DNA from: Dyella marensis
Lineage (GTDB): Bacteria > Pseudomonadota > Gammaproteobacteria > Xanthomonadales > Rhodanobacteraceae
Reading direction: 5' to 3'
Length of the DNA stretch: 64,000 nucleotides
Assembly: GCF_900112865.1 (NCBI RefSeq)
Contig: NZ_FONH01000008.1
Location: 62,001-126,000 of the forward strand
The notes beneath the pieces were generated by a model, which saw nothing but the letters and a program-made list of their open reading frames with translations, did no database searches and had not been told where the DNA came from. This document shows positions 27,382 through 36,417 of this stretch, piece after piece; positions within the stretch are counted from its first letter, which is position 1; the number at the start of each line of letters is the position of its first letter. Both the position numbers and the translations under genes were made by a program.

Positions 27382-28689
27382 GTGAACTCACCCCGTCCTA
27401 CCGAGACCGGCCAGGTCTACGCGCCCGTGATGTCGGCGCTGGCGTTCTTCTTCGTGATGGCGTCCTACTACATCATCCGGCCGGTGCGCGATCAGCTGAG
27501 CGGCGTGGTGGGCTCGCAATCGCTGTGGTTTTTCTACAGCGTGGTGTTCGTGGTGATGCTCTTGCTTACACCGGTGTTCGGCATGCTGGTGGCGCGCTTC
27601 CCGCGCAAGCGGCTGCTGGCCTGGAGCTACAGCTTCTTCGCGCTGTGCCTGCTCGCCTTCGTACCCGCCTTCGTGGCGCAGGACCGCATCGGCGCGCGCT
27701 CGCTGGGCGTGGTGTTCTACGTCTGGGTCAGCGTGTTCAACCTGTTCGTGGTGTCGCTGTTCTGGAGCTTCATGGCGGACATCTTCAACAGCGCCGGGGC
27801 GCGCAAGGTGTTCTCGCTGATCGCCATGGGCGGCATGGCCGGCGCGATCGTCGGGCCGCTCGCGACCAAGATGCTGGTGCAGGTCATCGGCGTGGCGCCG
27901 CTGCTGGTGGTGTCGGCGGTGGCGTTGCTGGCGGCGCTCGGCCTGCTGCTGTTCCTTTCCGGCAGCCAGGAGCACGGGCGCGGCACCGACGAACCGGTCG
28001 GCGGTTCGATCTGGGCCGGCATCAAGGAGCTGTGGTCGCGCCCCTTCCTGCGCTACATGGCGATCCTGATGCTGCTCGGCGATGGCATCGGCACGCTGGC
28101 GTATGCGCTGATGGCCGACTACACCAAGGCGCACATCGCCGACAAGGTCGCGCGCACCGCTTTCTACAATGACCTTGATCTGTATACCAACGCGATCGGC
28201 GCCGTGCTGCAGCTCACCGTGACGCGCTGGCTGATGATGCGCCACGGCGCAGGCTGGGGCCTGGTCGTGCCGGCACTGGTGAACCTGCTTCTGCTGCTCG
28301 GGCTGGCGCTGGTCGGCAGCGGCCAGGTCGAGATGTTCGGCGTGGCGGTGCCGATGCTGGCGGTGACCATCGTCGGTTCGCGCGCCTTCGCCTACGGCAT
28401 GACCAAGCCGGCGCAGGACGCGCTGTACACCCGCGTGCCGCGCGAGACGCGCTACAAGGGCAAGAACTTCGTGGAGACCGCGGTGTGGCGCTTCGGCGAC
28501 GTGCTGGTCACCAGCGGCGTCAACCTGTTCGGCATGCTGGGCGTGACCCTGTCGGGCATGGCCTCGGTCGGCGTCGGCATTTCCGCGCTGGCGGCGTGGA
28601 TCGCCCGCCGTGCGGGGCACGCGCCGGACCTCGCGCCGGAGGCGCCTGCCTCGCGCGGGACACCGTCCGGGCCCGCGCTCAAGGCCTGA
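27382..28689 (+). CDS. Multi-pass transporter, ATP:ADP antiporter-like or MFS type
   Basis: The 435-residue protein has about twelve membrane helices in an MFS-like arrangement. The opening YYIIRPVRDQLSG and the TRYKGKNFVETAVWRFGD stretch near the C-terminus resemble bacterial members of the NTP/NDP exchange (Tlc) group of the MFS superfamily, which occur in free-living Xanthomonadales; substrates of those are not established. The start is a GTG at 27382. Its stop codon directly abuts the stop of the convergent CBS gene, so no spacer remains for a terminator. Confidence 0.7.
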   Translation: MNSPRPTETGQVYAPVMSALAFFFVMASYYIIRPVRDQLSGVVGSQSLWFFYSVVFVVMLLLTPVFGMLVARFPRKRLLAWSYSFFALCLLAFVPAFVAQDRIGARSLGVVFYVWVSVFNLFVVSLFWSFMADIFNSAGARKVFSLIAMGGMAGAIVGPLATKMLVQVIGVAPLLVVSAVALLAALGLLLFLSGSQEHGRGTDEPVGGSIWAGIKELWSRPFLRYMAILMLLGDGIGTLAYALMADYTKAHIADKVARTAFYNDLDLYTNAIGAVLQLTVTRWLMMRHGAGWGLVVPALVNLLLLLGLALVGSGQVEMFGVAVPMLAVTIVGSRAFAYGMTKPAQDALYTRVPRETRYKGKNFVETAVWRFGDVLVTSGVNLFGMLGVTLSGMASVGVGISALAAWIARRAGHAPDLAPEAPASRGTPSGPALKA

Positions 28690-29121
28690 TCAGCGGCCGG
28701 CGATGTACTGCTCGAGGTGGTCGATCTGCTCGGCCTGCTCCTCGATCACCGCCTTCACCAGGTCGCCGATCGAGATCACGCCGATCACGCGGCTGTCGTG
28801 CACCACCGGCAGGTGGCGGATGCGGCTGTCGGTGCACAGGCGCATGCAGTATTCGACTTCGGTGTCCGGGCCGACGGTGAGCGCGGGACTGCTCATGATC
28901 TCGGCCACCGAGGTCTGCGCCGAAGAGCGCCCCTGCAGGATCACCTTGCGCGCGTAGTCGCGCTCGGAAACCATGCCGACCAGCTGCTCGCCGCGCATCA
29001 CCAGCAGCGCGCCGACCTGGCGTTCGGCCATGTGCTTGATGGCGTCCAGCACCGTCGCGTCTTCCGCGATGCTGAAGACCTGGTGCCCCTTGCTGTCCAG
29101 CAGATGCTTGACCTGACGCAT
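28690..29121 (-). CDS. Two-CBS-domain protein
   Basis: The 143-residue protein consists of a tandem CBS pair (about residues 8-65 and 72-130), with GALLVMRGEQLVGMVSERDYARKV and HLPVVHDSRVIGVISIGDLVK as the two typical strand-turn motifs. Standalone CBS proteins bind adenine nucleotides and often regulate a partner; none is identified here. GGGAGG precedes the ATG. Confidence 0.92.
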   Translation of the reverse strand: MRQVKHLLDSKGHQVFSIAEDATVLDAIKHMAERQVGALLVMRGEQLVGMVSERDYARKVILQGRSSAQTSVAEIMSSPALTVGPDTEVEYCMRLCTDSRIRHLPVVHDSRVIGVISIGDLVKAVIEEQAEQIDHLEQYIAGR

Positions 29122-29232
29122 GCCTTGCCTCCCGGAATGACCGTGGACGAACGACTGCGAAACGGTGCGTATCAGTCTAGCGCCGCCGCGCGGCGGAGGT
29201 GTAGCGCGGACGTGAATCCGTGCCGGCGCCGC

Positions 29233-30168
29233 TCAGCGCCGCCGCTCCTCGATGAAATACAGCGGCCGCTGCTTGCTCTCCGCATAGTTGCGGCCCAGGT
29301 ATTCGCCGATCACCCCCAGCGCCAGCAGCTGCACGCCGCCGAGGAACAGGATCACCAGCATCAGGGTGGGATAGCCGCGCACCGGATCGCCGTAGAGCAT
29401 GACCTTGGCCAGGACCCAGCTGCCGTAGACGAAGGCCAGCAGCGAGGCGCTCAGGCCGATCCAGGTGGCCAGGCGCAGCGGGGCGGTGGAGAACGAAGTG
29501 ATGCCCTCGATCGCCAGCTGGCCCAGACGCCAGTAGTTCCACTTGGTCTGGCCGGCCTGGCGCGGCTCGCGCTGGTAATGCACGGCGGTCTGGCGGTAGC
29601 CGATCCAGGCGAACAGGCCTTTCATGAAGCGCTGGCGCTCGCGCAGCTGGCGCAATGCGTCCAGGGCACGCCGGGAGAGCAGGCGGAAGTCGCCGGTGTC
29701 GCGCGGCACCGGCGTGTCGGACAGCTTTTCCATGGCGCGGTAGAACGCGGCTGAGGTGAAGCGCTTGAAGCCGCTCTCGCCGGCGCGCGCGCTGCGGGTG
29801 GCGTAGACCACGTCGTAGCCGGCGCGCCACTGTTCGACCAGGGCGGGGATCAGCTCGGGCGGATCCTGCAGGTCGGCGTCGATCACCACCACGGCGTCGG
29901 CGTCGGCTTCGTCCAGGCCGGCGGTCATCGCCGCCTCCTTGCCGAAGTTGCGCGAGAGCTTGAGCGCGGCGGCGCGCGGATCGCGCTGCGCGAGCGACTC
30001 GAGGATCTCCCAGCTGCGGTCGGTGCTGCCGTCGTCGACGTACAGCACGCTGGCCTCCAGCGGCAGCTGGTCGAGCACCTGCGACAGGCGCTGGTGGAAG
30101 TGCTCCAGCACCGCCGCTTCGTTGTAGGCGGGCACGATGACGGTCAGCTGCGGCATGCGCGGGTCCAT
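29233..30168 (-). CDS. GT2 glycosyltransferase with two C-terminal membrane helices (GtrB/DPM1-like)
   Basis: The 311-residue protein has TVIVPAYNEAAVLEHFH, LYVDDGSTDRSWEIL, VVIDADLQDPPELIP (metal binding), GDFRLLSRRALDAL and RFMKGLFAWIGY, then two hydrophobic helices (about 230-290) and NYAESKQRPLYFIEE at the end. This is the bactoprenol glucosyl/mannosyl transferase class. It is a second, unlinked copy of this class in the window besides that at 2676. There is no flippase gene beside it. The start could be 30168 or the ATG at 30156. Confidence 0.9.
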   Translation of the reverse strand: MDPRMPQLTVIVPAYNEAAVLEHFHQRLSQVLDQLPLEASVLYVDDGSTDRSWEILESLAQRDPRAAALKLSRNFGKEAAMTAGLDEADADAVVVIDADLQDPPELIPALVEQWRAGYDVVYATRSARAGESGFKRFTSAAFYRAMEKLSDTPVPRDTGDFRLLSRRALDALRQLRERQRFMKGLFAWIGYRQTAVHYQREPRQAGQTKWNYWRLGQLAIEGITSFSTAPLRLATWIGLSASLLAFVYGSWVLAKVMLYGDPVRGYPTLMLVILFLGGVQLLALGVIGEYLGRNYAESKQRPLYFIEERRR

Positions 30169-30206
30169 GCGGGCGATGCGCGCATGCTAGCGGAGCGGCG
30201 CCGGCT

Positions 30207-30947
30207 TCAGCGCGTGCGCCGGACCTGCGCCGGCGTGTCGCCGCGCAGATAGCCGGGGCCGCCGAGCTGGCCCATCTGCTGCTGGATCCACGCCGCGCGG
30301 CCCAGCACGTAGGGACTGGGCTGGGCCACTTTGAAGCGGCGCGGGCTGGGCAGCACCGCGGCCAGGCGCGCGGCCTGCGCCGGCGCCAGGCGGGCCGGCG
30401 GCGTGCGGAAATAAGCGTCGCTGGCGGCGCCCACGCCGTAGACGCCATCGCCCAGCTCGGCGATGTTCATGTACACCTCGAGGATGCGCTGCTTGGGCCA
30501 GGTCAGTTCGATCAGCACGGTGAAATACGCTTCCAGCCCCTTGCGCACGAAACTGCGGCCGTTCCACAGGAACAGGTTCTTCGCGGTCTGCTGGCTGATC
30601 GTGCTGGCGCCGCGCAGGCGCTTGCCGTCCTCGGCGGCGTCCATGGCGTCATGGATGGAATCGAAATCGAAGCCATGGTGGAACGGGAATTTCTGGTCCT
30701 CGCCGGCCACCATCGCCATCGGCACATAGGGCGATACCTGCGACCAGGGCACCCAGCGGTAGCGCAGGTGGAAGTCCTGCTCGCCATGGATCAGTGCGCT
30801 CAGGCGCCGCTCCATCATCACCGCCGAGGTCCACGGCGGCACGAAGCGCAGCACCAGCACCGCGAACCAGCTCAGGGCGAGCCAGGCGACCAGCAGGATC
30901 GCGAGCGGGCGCAGCAGGCGGAAAAGCAGGGGACGGCTGGGCGGCAT
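30207..30947 (-). CDS. mtgA: Monofunctional biosynthetic peptidoglycan transglycosylase
   Basis: The 246-residue protein has one N-terminal membrane anchor (about residues 10-32) and a GT51 domain that polymerises lipid II into glycan strands. Motifs are AGEDQKFPFHHGFD (catalytic Glu), GASTISQQTAKNLFLW, RKGLEAYFTVLIE and ILEVYMNIAELG. Length is normal for MtgA. AAGG precedes the ATG at 30947. The gene is divergent from hslO. Confidence 0.95.
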   Translation of the reverse strand: MPPSRPLLFRLLRPLAILLVAWLALSWFAVLVLRFVPPWTSAVMMERRLSALIHGEQDFHLRYRWVPWSQVSPYVPMAMVAGEDQKFPFHHGFDFDSIHDAMDAAEDGKRLRGASTISQQTAKNLFLWNGRSFVRKGLEAYFTVLIELTWPKQRILEVYMNIAELGDGVYGVGAASDAYFRTPPARLAPAQAARLAAVLPSPRRFKVAQPSPYVLGRAAWIQQQMGQLGGPGYLRGDTPAQVRRTR

Positions 30948-31109
30948 GGCCTTGGGTTCGGAAGGATGGGGTCGGCGGCGACGCGGCAGTATAAGAGGCT
31001 GCCTCGCCGGCTTGGCATACACTCGGGGGCCAGCGGCGCCCCGGCGCGCCGACTTGCATGGCCTTGCGGCGCCCCCATCTCTCCGCGCTTGTCCTCAGAG
31101 GTTCGCATC

Positions 31110-32006
31110 GTGGAAACCGTTCTTGTCGAAGACGTGCTGCACCGCTTCCTGCTCGAGCGCGCCGGCGTGCGCGGCGTGCTGGTGCGGCTGGGCGCCGCCT
31201 GGCGCGAAGTGGCCGGCCGCGCGGATTACCCGCCCGCGCTGAACGCCCTGCTGGGCGAGTCGCTGGCCGCCAGCGCGCTGCTCACCGGCAACATCAAGCT
31301 GGAAGGCAACCTCTCGATCGAACTGAAGAGCAGCGGCCCGCTGCGCCTGCTGTTCACCGAGTGCAGCGACCAGGGCCGGCTGCGCGGCCTCGCGCGCTGG
31401 GATGGCGTGCTGCCCGCGCCGCTGGAACTGGAAGCGCTGCCCGACGCGGTGATGGCCATCACCATCGGCCACGCCGAGCGCGGCCAGCGCTACCAGGGCC
31501 TGGTCGACCTGCGCCATGCGGAACTGGGCGGCGCGCTGGAAGGCTATTTCACCCAGTCCGAGCAGCTGCCGGCGCGGATCCTGCTGGCGGCGGACGGCGA
31601 GCACGCCGTCGGCCTGATGCTGCAGCGCCTGCCCGGCGAGGGCGGCCGCGACGGCGTACAGGACGAGGATGCCTGGCCGCGCATCGGCCATCTGGTCGAT
31701 ACGCTGGGCAAGCAGGAAATGCTCGCCACCGCGCCGGAAGAGCTGCTGTACCGGCTGTTCCATGAGGAATCCGTGCGTTTGTTCGATCCGCGCCCGCTGG
31801 CCTTCGGCTGCAGCTGCACGCGCGAGCGCGTGGAATCGATGCTGCGCTCGCTGGGCCGGGCGGAAGTGGAAGCCGCGCTGGAAGCGCGCGAGGGCGAGAT
31901 CGAGGTGACCTGCGAGTTCTGCGCGCAGCGCTATACGTTCGACCGCATCGACGCCGAGCACCTGCTCAGCCATTCCAGCGTCAGCGCGCCGGGCACGGCG
32001 CAATAA
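31110..32006 (+). CDS. hslO: Hsp33 redox-regulated holdase chaperone
   Basis: The 298-residue cytoplasmic chaperone is switched on by oxidation of four zinc-bound cysteines. The C-terminal CSC (in FGCSCTRERV) and CEFC pairs give the CxC...CxxC switch. The N-terminal domain shows LLGESLAASALLTGNIK and LRGLARWDG. The GTG start at 31110 is preceded by AGAGG at good spacing and fits homologue length. The MITE-like element begins nine bases after the stop codon. Confidence 0.96.
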   Translation: METVLVEDVLHRFLLERAGVRGVLVRLGAAWREVAGRADYPPALNALLGESLAASALLTGNIKLEGNLSIELKSSGPLRLLFTECSDQGRLRGLARWDGVLPAPLELEALPDAVMAITIGHAERGQRYQGLVDLRHAELGGALEGYFTQSEQLPARILLAADGEHAVGLMLQRLPGEGGRDGVQDEDAWPRIGHLVDTLGKQEMLATAPEELLYRLFHEESVRLFDPRPLAFGCSCTRERVESMLRSLGRAEVEAALEAREGEIEVTCEFCAQRYTFDRIDAEHLLSHSSVSAPGTAQ

Positions 32007-32014
32007 AAAGGCTG

Positions 32015-32221
32015 GGGACGCTCTGATCTATTCCACGCGCCCGGCATGGCGTCCAGAAGGCCCGCCGGCGGTGCTGCGTGGCGCAGGGCAGACTGGCCGT
32101 CTGTTCAAGCCGCGCGGCACCGCCGGCGGGCCTTCTGGACGTCACCCCATCATTCAAGTTCAACAGGCGGGGCCGTTCTGCAAGAACGGTGACGGGTGCG
32201 TGGAATAGATCAGAGCGTCCC
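32015..32221. mobile_element. MITE-like non-autonomous element with 29-base terminal inverted repeats
   Basis: The ends 32015-32043 and 32193-32221 are inverted copies agreeing at 28 of 29 positions and beginning GGGACGCTCTGATC. Inside lies a second perfect inverted pair of 24 bases (32051-32074 and 32117-32140). The 207-base unit has no open frame of note and can fold end to end. The terminal sequence looks like an IS end of the IS5 type, but I see no transposase and no clear target duplication. The right end supplies the first base of the stop codon of the neighbouring GGDEF-EAL gene. Confidence 0.75.
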
Positions 32222-35115
32222 TAGGGCAGCGCGAAGTGATATTCGCGCTGCAGCCACACATCCGCCGCATGCGGCGTGGCGAACAGGAAACCCTGGCCGT
32301 AGCGGCAGCCGACGCGCAGCAGCGCGTCGCGCTGGTTCTCCTGCTCGATGCCTTCGGCGATCACCTGCATCTGCAGCGAATCGGCCAGCACCTGGATCGC
32401 GCGCACCACGGCGAGGCTGTGGCCGCCTTCGCGCGGCAGCTCGGTGATGAAGGAACGATCCACCTTCAGGGTGCTGATCGGGTACTGGTGCAGGTAGCTC
32501 AGCGAGGAGTAGCCGGTGCCGAAATCGTCCAGCGCGATGCCCACGTCGTGGTCGCGCAGGTTCTCCAGGATGCGTTTGACCTGCGAAGCGTTTTCCAGCA
32601 GCGCGCGCTCGGTGACCTCGATGCGCAGGCAGCGCGTCGGCAGGCGATGGGCGGCGAGCAGGTCGAGCAGGCGGCGGTCCAGGTCGGGCGAACGGAAGTG
32701 GCGGCCGGAGACGTTGATGCTGACGAAGCCGTCGCTGCCGGTGAGCGCCTCGGCCTGGGCGCAGACCTGTTCGAAGATCTGCCAGTCGATGCTTTCCGAG
32801 CAGCCGCTTTCCTCCGCCACGGCGAGGAAATCGCTGGGCGTGAGCAGGCCGCGGTCCGGGTGGCGCCAGCGCAATAGCGCCTCATAACCGACCGTGCGGC
32901 CGTCCTCCAGCGAGACGATCGGCTGGTAGAACGGCACGAATTCGTTGCGGCTCAGCGCGCGGCGCAGGTCGCCTTCCATCTCCAGCAGCGACAGCGCCTC
33001 GCGGCGCAGGCGGTCGTCGAACACGGCGGCGCGGTGGCGGCCTTCGTCCTTGGCGCGGTACATCGCCGCGTCGGCGTCGCGCAGCAGTTCTTCCGGGCGC
33101 TGGTAGTGCGGGCCGGGCAGGGCGATGCCGATCGAGGCGGAGGTGAAGATCTCCTTGGCGCCCAGGCGGAACGGCGTCTGCAGCTCGGCGATGATGCGCT
33201 CGGCGATCACCAGCGCCATGCGGTAGTCGGTGATGCCTTCGGCCAGCACGGCGAATTCGTCGCCGCCCAGGCGGGCGACCACGTCGCGGGTCTTCAGGCA
33301 GGCGCGGATGCGGCCACCGACCTGGAACAGGAGATCGTCGCCGACCAGGTGGCCGACCGAGTCGTTGATGACCTTGAAACGATCAAGATCGATGAACAGT
33401 ACGGCGAACATATCGTTCGGATTGCCGTGATAGCGCTGCAATGCCTGCTCCAGCCGCTGCAGCAGCAGGGTGCGGTTGGGCAGGCCGGTGAGCGAGTCGT
33501 GCAGGGTTTCGTACTTGAGGCGGCGCTCGACGCGCTCGCGTTCGGCGATCTGTTCGCGCAGGTCGCGGTTGGCCAGGGCCAGCGCGCGGGTGCGCTCGGT
33601 GACGCGGCGCTCCAGGCTGGCGTAGGCCTGCTTCAGCGATTCGGTGGTGTGCTTGCGCTGCAGCGCGTTGGCGACGTGGTAGCTGACGAAGGTGAGCAGC
33701 TCCTGGTCGCGCACGTCGTAGGTGTGCTCGGGCGAATAACTCTGCACCGCCAGCACGCCCATCGCGCGCTCGCCCCAGATCAGCGGCACGCCCAGCCAGC
33801 ACACCGAGCGCGAGCCGTGGTGGCCGATCTCGCCCTGGCGGGCCAGGCGGTCGATGTCGTCCGGCGAGGCCAGCAGCGGCTTGCCGTGGCGCAGCACGTA
33901 CTCGGTGAGGCCGCGGCCGTGCGAGCGCGGCAGGCGCACCGTGTCGAACTCGTCGACCGAATACGGGAAGGTGAGCTGGTTGGGCTCTTCGTCCAGCAGC
34001 GCGATATAGAAGTTGCGTGCGTACAGCAGGCCGCCGATCACGCGGTGCACGGCGGCGTAGAAGTTGTCGAGGCTTTCCGAGGCGTTGGCCAGTTCCGCGA
34101 TGCGGAACAGCGCCGCCTGCAGCCGCTCGCCGCGCTGGCGCTGCAGCACCTGCTGGCGCAGCACGCGGTTGGCTTCGCGCAGCGCGGCGGTGCGGCTGGC
34201 GACGCGGCGTTCCAGTTCGGCGTGCGCCTCGCGGCGTTCCAGTGCGGTCTGCACGTGCTTGGCGACGTAGCTGAGCAGCTCGCGGTCGTGTTCGGTGTAG
34301 TGGGTGTCCTCGCGATAGCTCTGCACCACGATGCCGCCGACCACGCGCCCGTCGCGCTGCAGCGGCACGCCGAGCCAGTCCTCGCAGACCGGCCCGAGCA
34401 GTACGAACTGGCCGGCGAACTGGCGCGACAGCTCTTCCACCGAGCCCATGATCGGCTGGCCGCTCTGCAGCAGGTTCCAGGTGAGGCTGTGGCGCATGTC
34501 CTGCAGCGGCACGCTCTGGTCGGGCAGGGGCGGATCCTTGTCCATGGTGTCGACGTAGTACGGGAAGCGCACGCTGTCGGTGGCCGGGTCGTACAGCGCG
34601 ACGTAGAAGTTCTCCGCGTACATGAGGCTGCCGAGGATGCCGTGCAGCGCGTGCATCATCTCGGCCATGTTGTGTTCGGTGCTGGCCTGGTCGGCGATCG
34701 CGTAGAGCGCGCGCTGCAGGCGCTCGGCCATGGCCAGGCGGGAGATCGCCTCGTACAGGCGCGAGGTCTCGGCCAGCTGGCGCAGGCGCGAGGCGGCCAT
34801 CCGGCCCAGCCAGGCGATTTCCTCGGCGGCGCCGGCCGGCAGCGGGCCTTCGGTGGCCACGGCCAGCAGGCGCTGGCACTGCGGGTCCTCGGCCAGGGCC
34901 AGCTGGCCCGGCAGGAGCGGGTCCGCGGGGGCCTCCAGCTGGCGCCAGACCAGGGAGCCGCGCACCCCGAGGGCGCGGATCATCGTCCCGCAGATTTCCA
35001 TCACGGCGGCCGCGTCACCCGCCCGGAACAGACCCTCGACAGCCGCATGCAACGCCGCGGAGCCGGGCTCCGGGGGCGGGTACATGGGGGCGGCATTGGT
35101 GGGTACTGAACTCAT
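32221..35115 (-). CDS. GAF-GAF-GGDEF-EAL cyclic-di-GMP protein
   Basis: The 964-residue protein has two GAF-like sensor domains (about 120-275 and 310-465), each followed by a coiled coil with RRVxxRT motifs, then a GGDEF domain with an intact LGGDEF site (about 500-660) and an EAL domain with intact EALLRW, DDFGTGYSSL and AEGIE motifs (about 680-935). Both cyclase and phosphodiesterase sites look competent. No membrane segments or signal peptide are seen. The start at 35115 (MSSVPTN) lacks a strong ribosome site, and a longer frame reading to 35649 is not credible. The stop TAG lies exactly at the edge of a MITE-like element, so the native C-terminus may have been changed by its insertion. 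Confidence 0.93.
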   Translation of the reverse strand: MSSVPTNAAPMYPPPEPGSAALHAAVEGLFRAGDAAAVMEICGTMIRALGVRGSLVWRQLEAPADPLLPGQLALAEDPQCQRLLAVATEGPLPAGAAEEIAWLGRMAASRLRQLAETSRLYEAISRLAMAERLQRALYAIADQASTEHNMAEMMHALHGILGSLMYAENFYVALYDPATDSVRFPYYVDTMDKDPPLPDQSVPLQDMRHSLTWNLLQSGQPIMGSVEELSRQFAGQFVLLGPVCEDWLGVPLQRDGRVVGGIVVQSYREDTHYTEHDRELLSYVAKHVQTALERREAHAELERRVASRTAALREANRVLRQQVLQRQRGERLQAALFRIAELANASESLDNFYAAVHRVIGGLLYARNFYIALLDEEPNQLTFPYSVDEFDTVRLPRSHGRGLTEYVLRHGKPLLASPDDIDRLARQGEIGHHGSRSVCWLGVPLIWGERAMGVLAVQSYSPEHTYDVRDQELLTFVSYHVANALQRKHTTESLKQAYASLERRVTERTRALALANRDLREQIAERERVERRLKYETLHDSLTGLPNRTLLLQRLEQALQRYHGNPNDMFAVLFIDLDRFKVINDSVGHLVGDDLLFQVGGRIRACLKTRDVVARLGGDEFAVLAEGITDYRMALVIAERIIAELQTPFRLGAKEIFTSASIGIALPGPHYQRPEELLRDADAAMYRAKDEGRHRAAVFDDRLRREALSLLEMEGDLRRALSRNEFVPFYQPIVSLEDGRTVGYEALLRWRHPDRGLLTPSDFLAVAEESGCSESIDWQIFEQVCAQAEALTGSDGFVSINVSGRHFRSPDLDRRLLDLLAAHRLPTRCLRIEVTERALLENASQVKRILENLRDHDVGIALDDFGTGYSSLSYLHQYPISTLKVDRSFITELPREGGHSLAVVRAIQVLADSLQMQVIAEGIEQENQRDALLRVGCRYGQGFLFATPHAADVWLQREYHFALP

Positions 35116-35371
35116 CCGGCGTGGACCGGTCCATCGCTTAAGGTCACATACGCCTTTATATCGTCTCTGTTCAGCGTTGTCGCTGACGGAACGGGCCGGC
35201 GTAGCCGCTTTTTGGCCGGATGGGACTCCAGAATATTTTGCGGTCTGGATCACCCAATTACCGGGGCAAAATGGATGTAAGTAAAAGTTAAATTGTGGTA
35301 AGCTCCAACCACCCGAGCCCTGGGGAGGGTGTGGGTTCCATCCACGTAGAGCTTTATTCCGGTCGAACTCC

Positions 35372-36283
35372 ATGCGTCGCCTGCTGTTGCCCATGCCATT
35401 TCTGCTGATGCCGCTTGCCGCGGCAGGGCAGTCGCTGGCCGGCGATACGCACGAGCTGGCCAACCGCCTGCTGGCCCAGAAGCCGGACCAGGTGGTGCAG
35501 GTCGGCCCGGATACGGCGGTTCCCCTGTGGCGCGGCAGCGATGGCCGCTGGCTGACGATCAAGGCCGATAGCGGCACGTTCGGCTCTGCCCAGCACAGCG
35601 ACGGCCCGCTCCAGTTCAGCGTGGTCGACGCTTCCCGCGCCGTTTCCACCGACCTGACCTACGGCCTGGGCTCCAATTTCCAGGCGCATGTGGGCGTCAG
35701 CGAGCACAGCTGGATCAACAACCGCGTGCCGCGCGTGATCGGCAGCGAGATCGGTGCCACCTACAGCAGCGGCCGCTACAGCGTGGGCCTGAGCCTGGGC
35801 GCCAACAGCACGCCGAATGCCTCGGTGCTGCCGCGCCTGCTGCCGGGCGCTCCCGCCGGCGTCAACGGCCTGAACGCGTTCGACAGCAGCGCGCAGCTCA
35901 ATGCCCGCGGCCGCGTGGCGCTGGACAACAAGAGCGGCATCGACCTGGGCGCCAGCGTGGGCCGTGTGCGCCTGCTGCCCGGCAACCTGCTGGGCGTCAA
36001 TACGCTGGACCAGAAGGCGCTGAGCTTCGGCGTCGACCGCGGCCCGCTGGCCGTCGGCGTGGCCGGTCGCGTCATGCAGCCGGCGCTGCCGGGCACGGGC
36101 TACAACAGCGACCGCCGCTGGAGCAGCATCGACCTGGGCGTCACCCTGCGCCTGCCCTGGCAGGGCGAGCTGAGCATCGGCGCGCAGAACGTGTGGTCGT
36201 CCGGCAATGCGGTGAATACGCCCGCCGGCCCGGAGCCGGACCAGTCGCGCACGCCGTACGTGCAGTACCACCAGGATCTCTGA
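35372..36283 (+). CDS. Exported protein of unknown function, possibly beta-barrel
   Basis: The 303-residue protein has a signal peptide (about 1-22) and a Gly/Ser/Asn-rich mature part with many alternating strands (GLGSNFQAHVGVSEHS, YSVGLSLGANST, IDLGASVGRVRLL, DLGVTLRLPWQGELSIGAQ), which suggests an outer-membrane barrel or beta-sandwich. The first mature part (residues 45-95) is more globular. I know no family. It stands alone between divergent and convergent neighbours and is followed by 14-base repeats and a strong terminator. Confidence 0.78.
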   Translation: MRRLLLPMPFLLMPLAAAGQSLAGDTHELANRLLAQKPDQVVQVGPDTAVPLWRGSDGRWLTIKADSGTFGSAQHSDGPLQFSVVDASRAVSTDLTYGLGSNFQAHVGVSEHSWINNRVPRVIGSEIGATYSSGRYSVGLSLGANSTPNASVLPRLLPGAPAGVNGLNAFDSSAQLNARGRVALDNKSGIDLGASVGRVRLLPGNLLGVNTLDQKALSFGVDRGPLAVGVAGRVMQPALPGTGYNSDRRWSSIDLGVTLRLPWQGELSIGAQNVWSSGNAVNTPAGPEPDQSRTPYVQYHQDL

Positions 36284-36284
36284 G

Positions 36285-36340
36285 TTCGTCGGCCTGACTT
36301 GATCGGCCTGGGTTGATCGACCTGAATTGATCGGCACGCA
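36285..36340 (+). repeat. Four tandem 14-base units
   Basis: Directly after the stop codon of the exported protein come four imperfect copies of TTGATCGGCCTGGG (36285-36298, 36299-36312, 36313-36326, 36327-36340). The middle two agree at 11 of 14 positions; the outer ones are more decayed. Confidence 0.7.
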
Positions 36341-36361
36341 GTCGAACTCGATGCAAAACAA

Positions 36362-36390
36362 GAAGCCGTCGCTACTGGCGACGGCTTCTT
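36362..36390. terminator. Terminator between convergent genes
   Basis: GAAGCCGTCGC / GCGACGGCTTC form an 11-base stem with a TACTG loop, followed by TTCGTTTCG on the plus strand; on the minus strand it is followed by TTGTTTTGC. It lies between the convergent exported-protein and DUF4097 genes and can serve both. Confidence 0.85.
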
Positions 36391-36417
36391 CGTTTCGGGG
36401 CCCGTCCGAGCCGGCGC

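Noticed and set aside
32236-32877. Plus-strand frame beginning near the MITE-like element
   Set aside because: Antisense shadow of the EAL domain; it has no transposase features.
33034-35109. Long plus-strand frame opposite the GGDEF-EAL gene
   Set aside because: Low-complexity Val/Gln/His-rich translation with no domain; the minus strand holds intact GGDEF and EAL sites.
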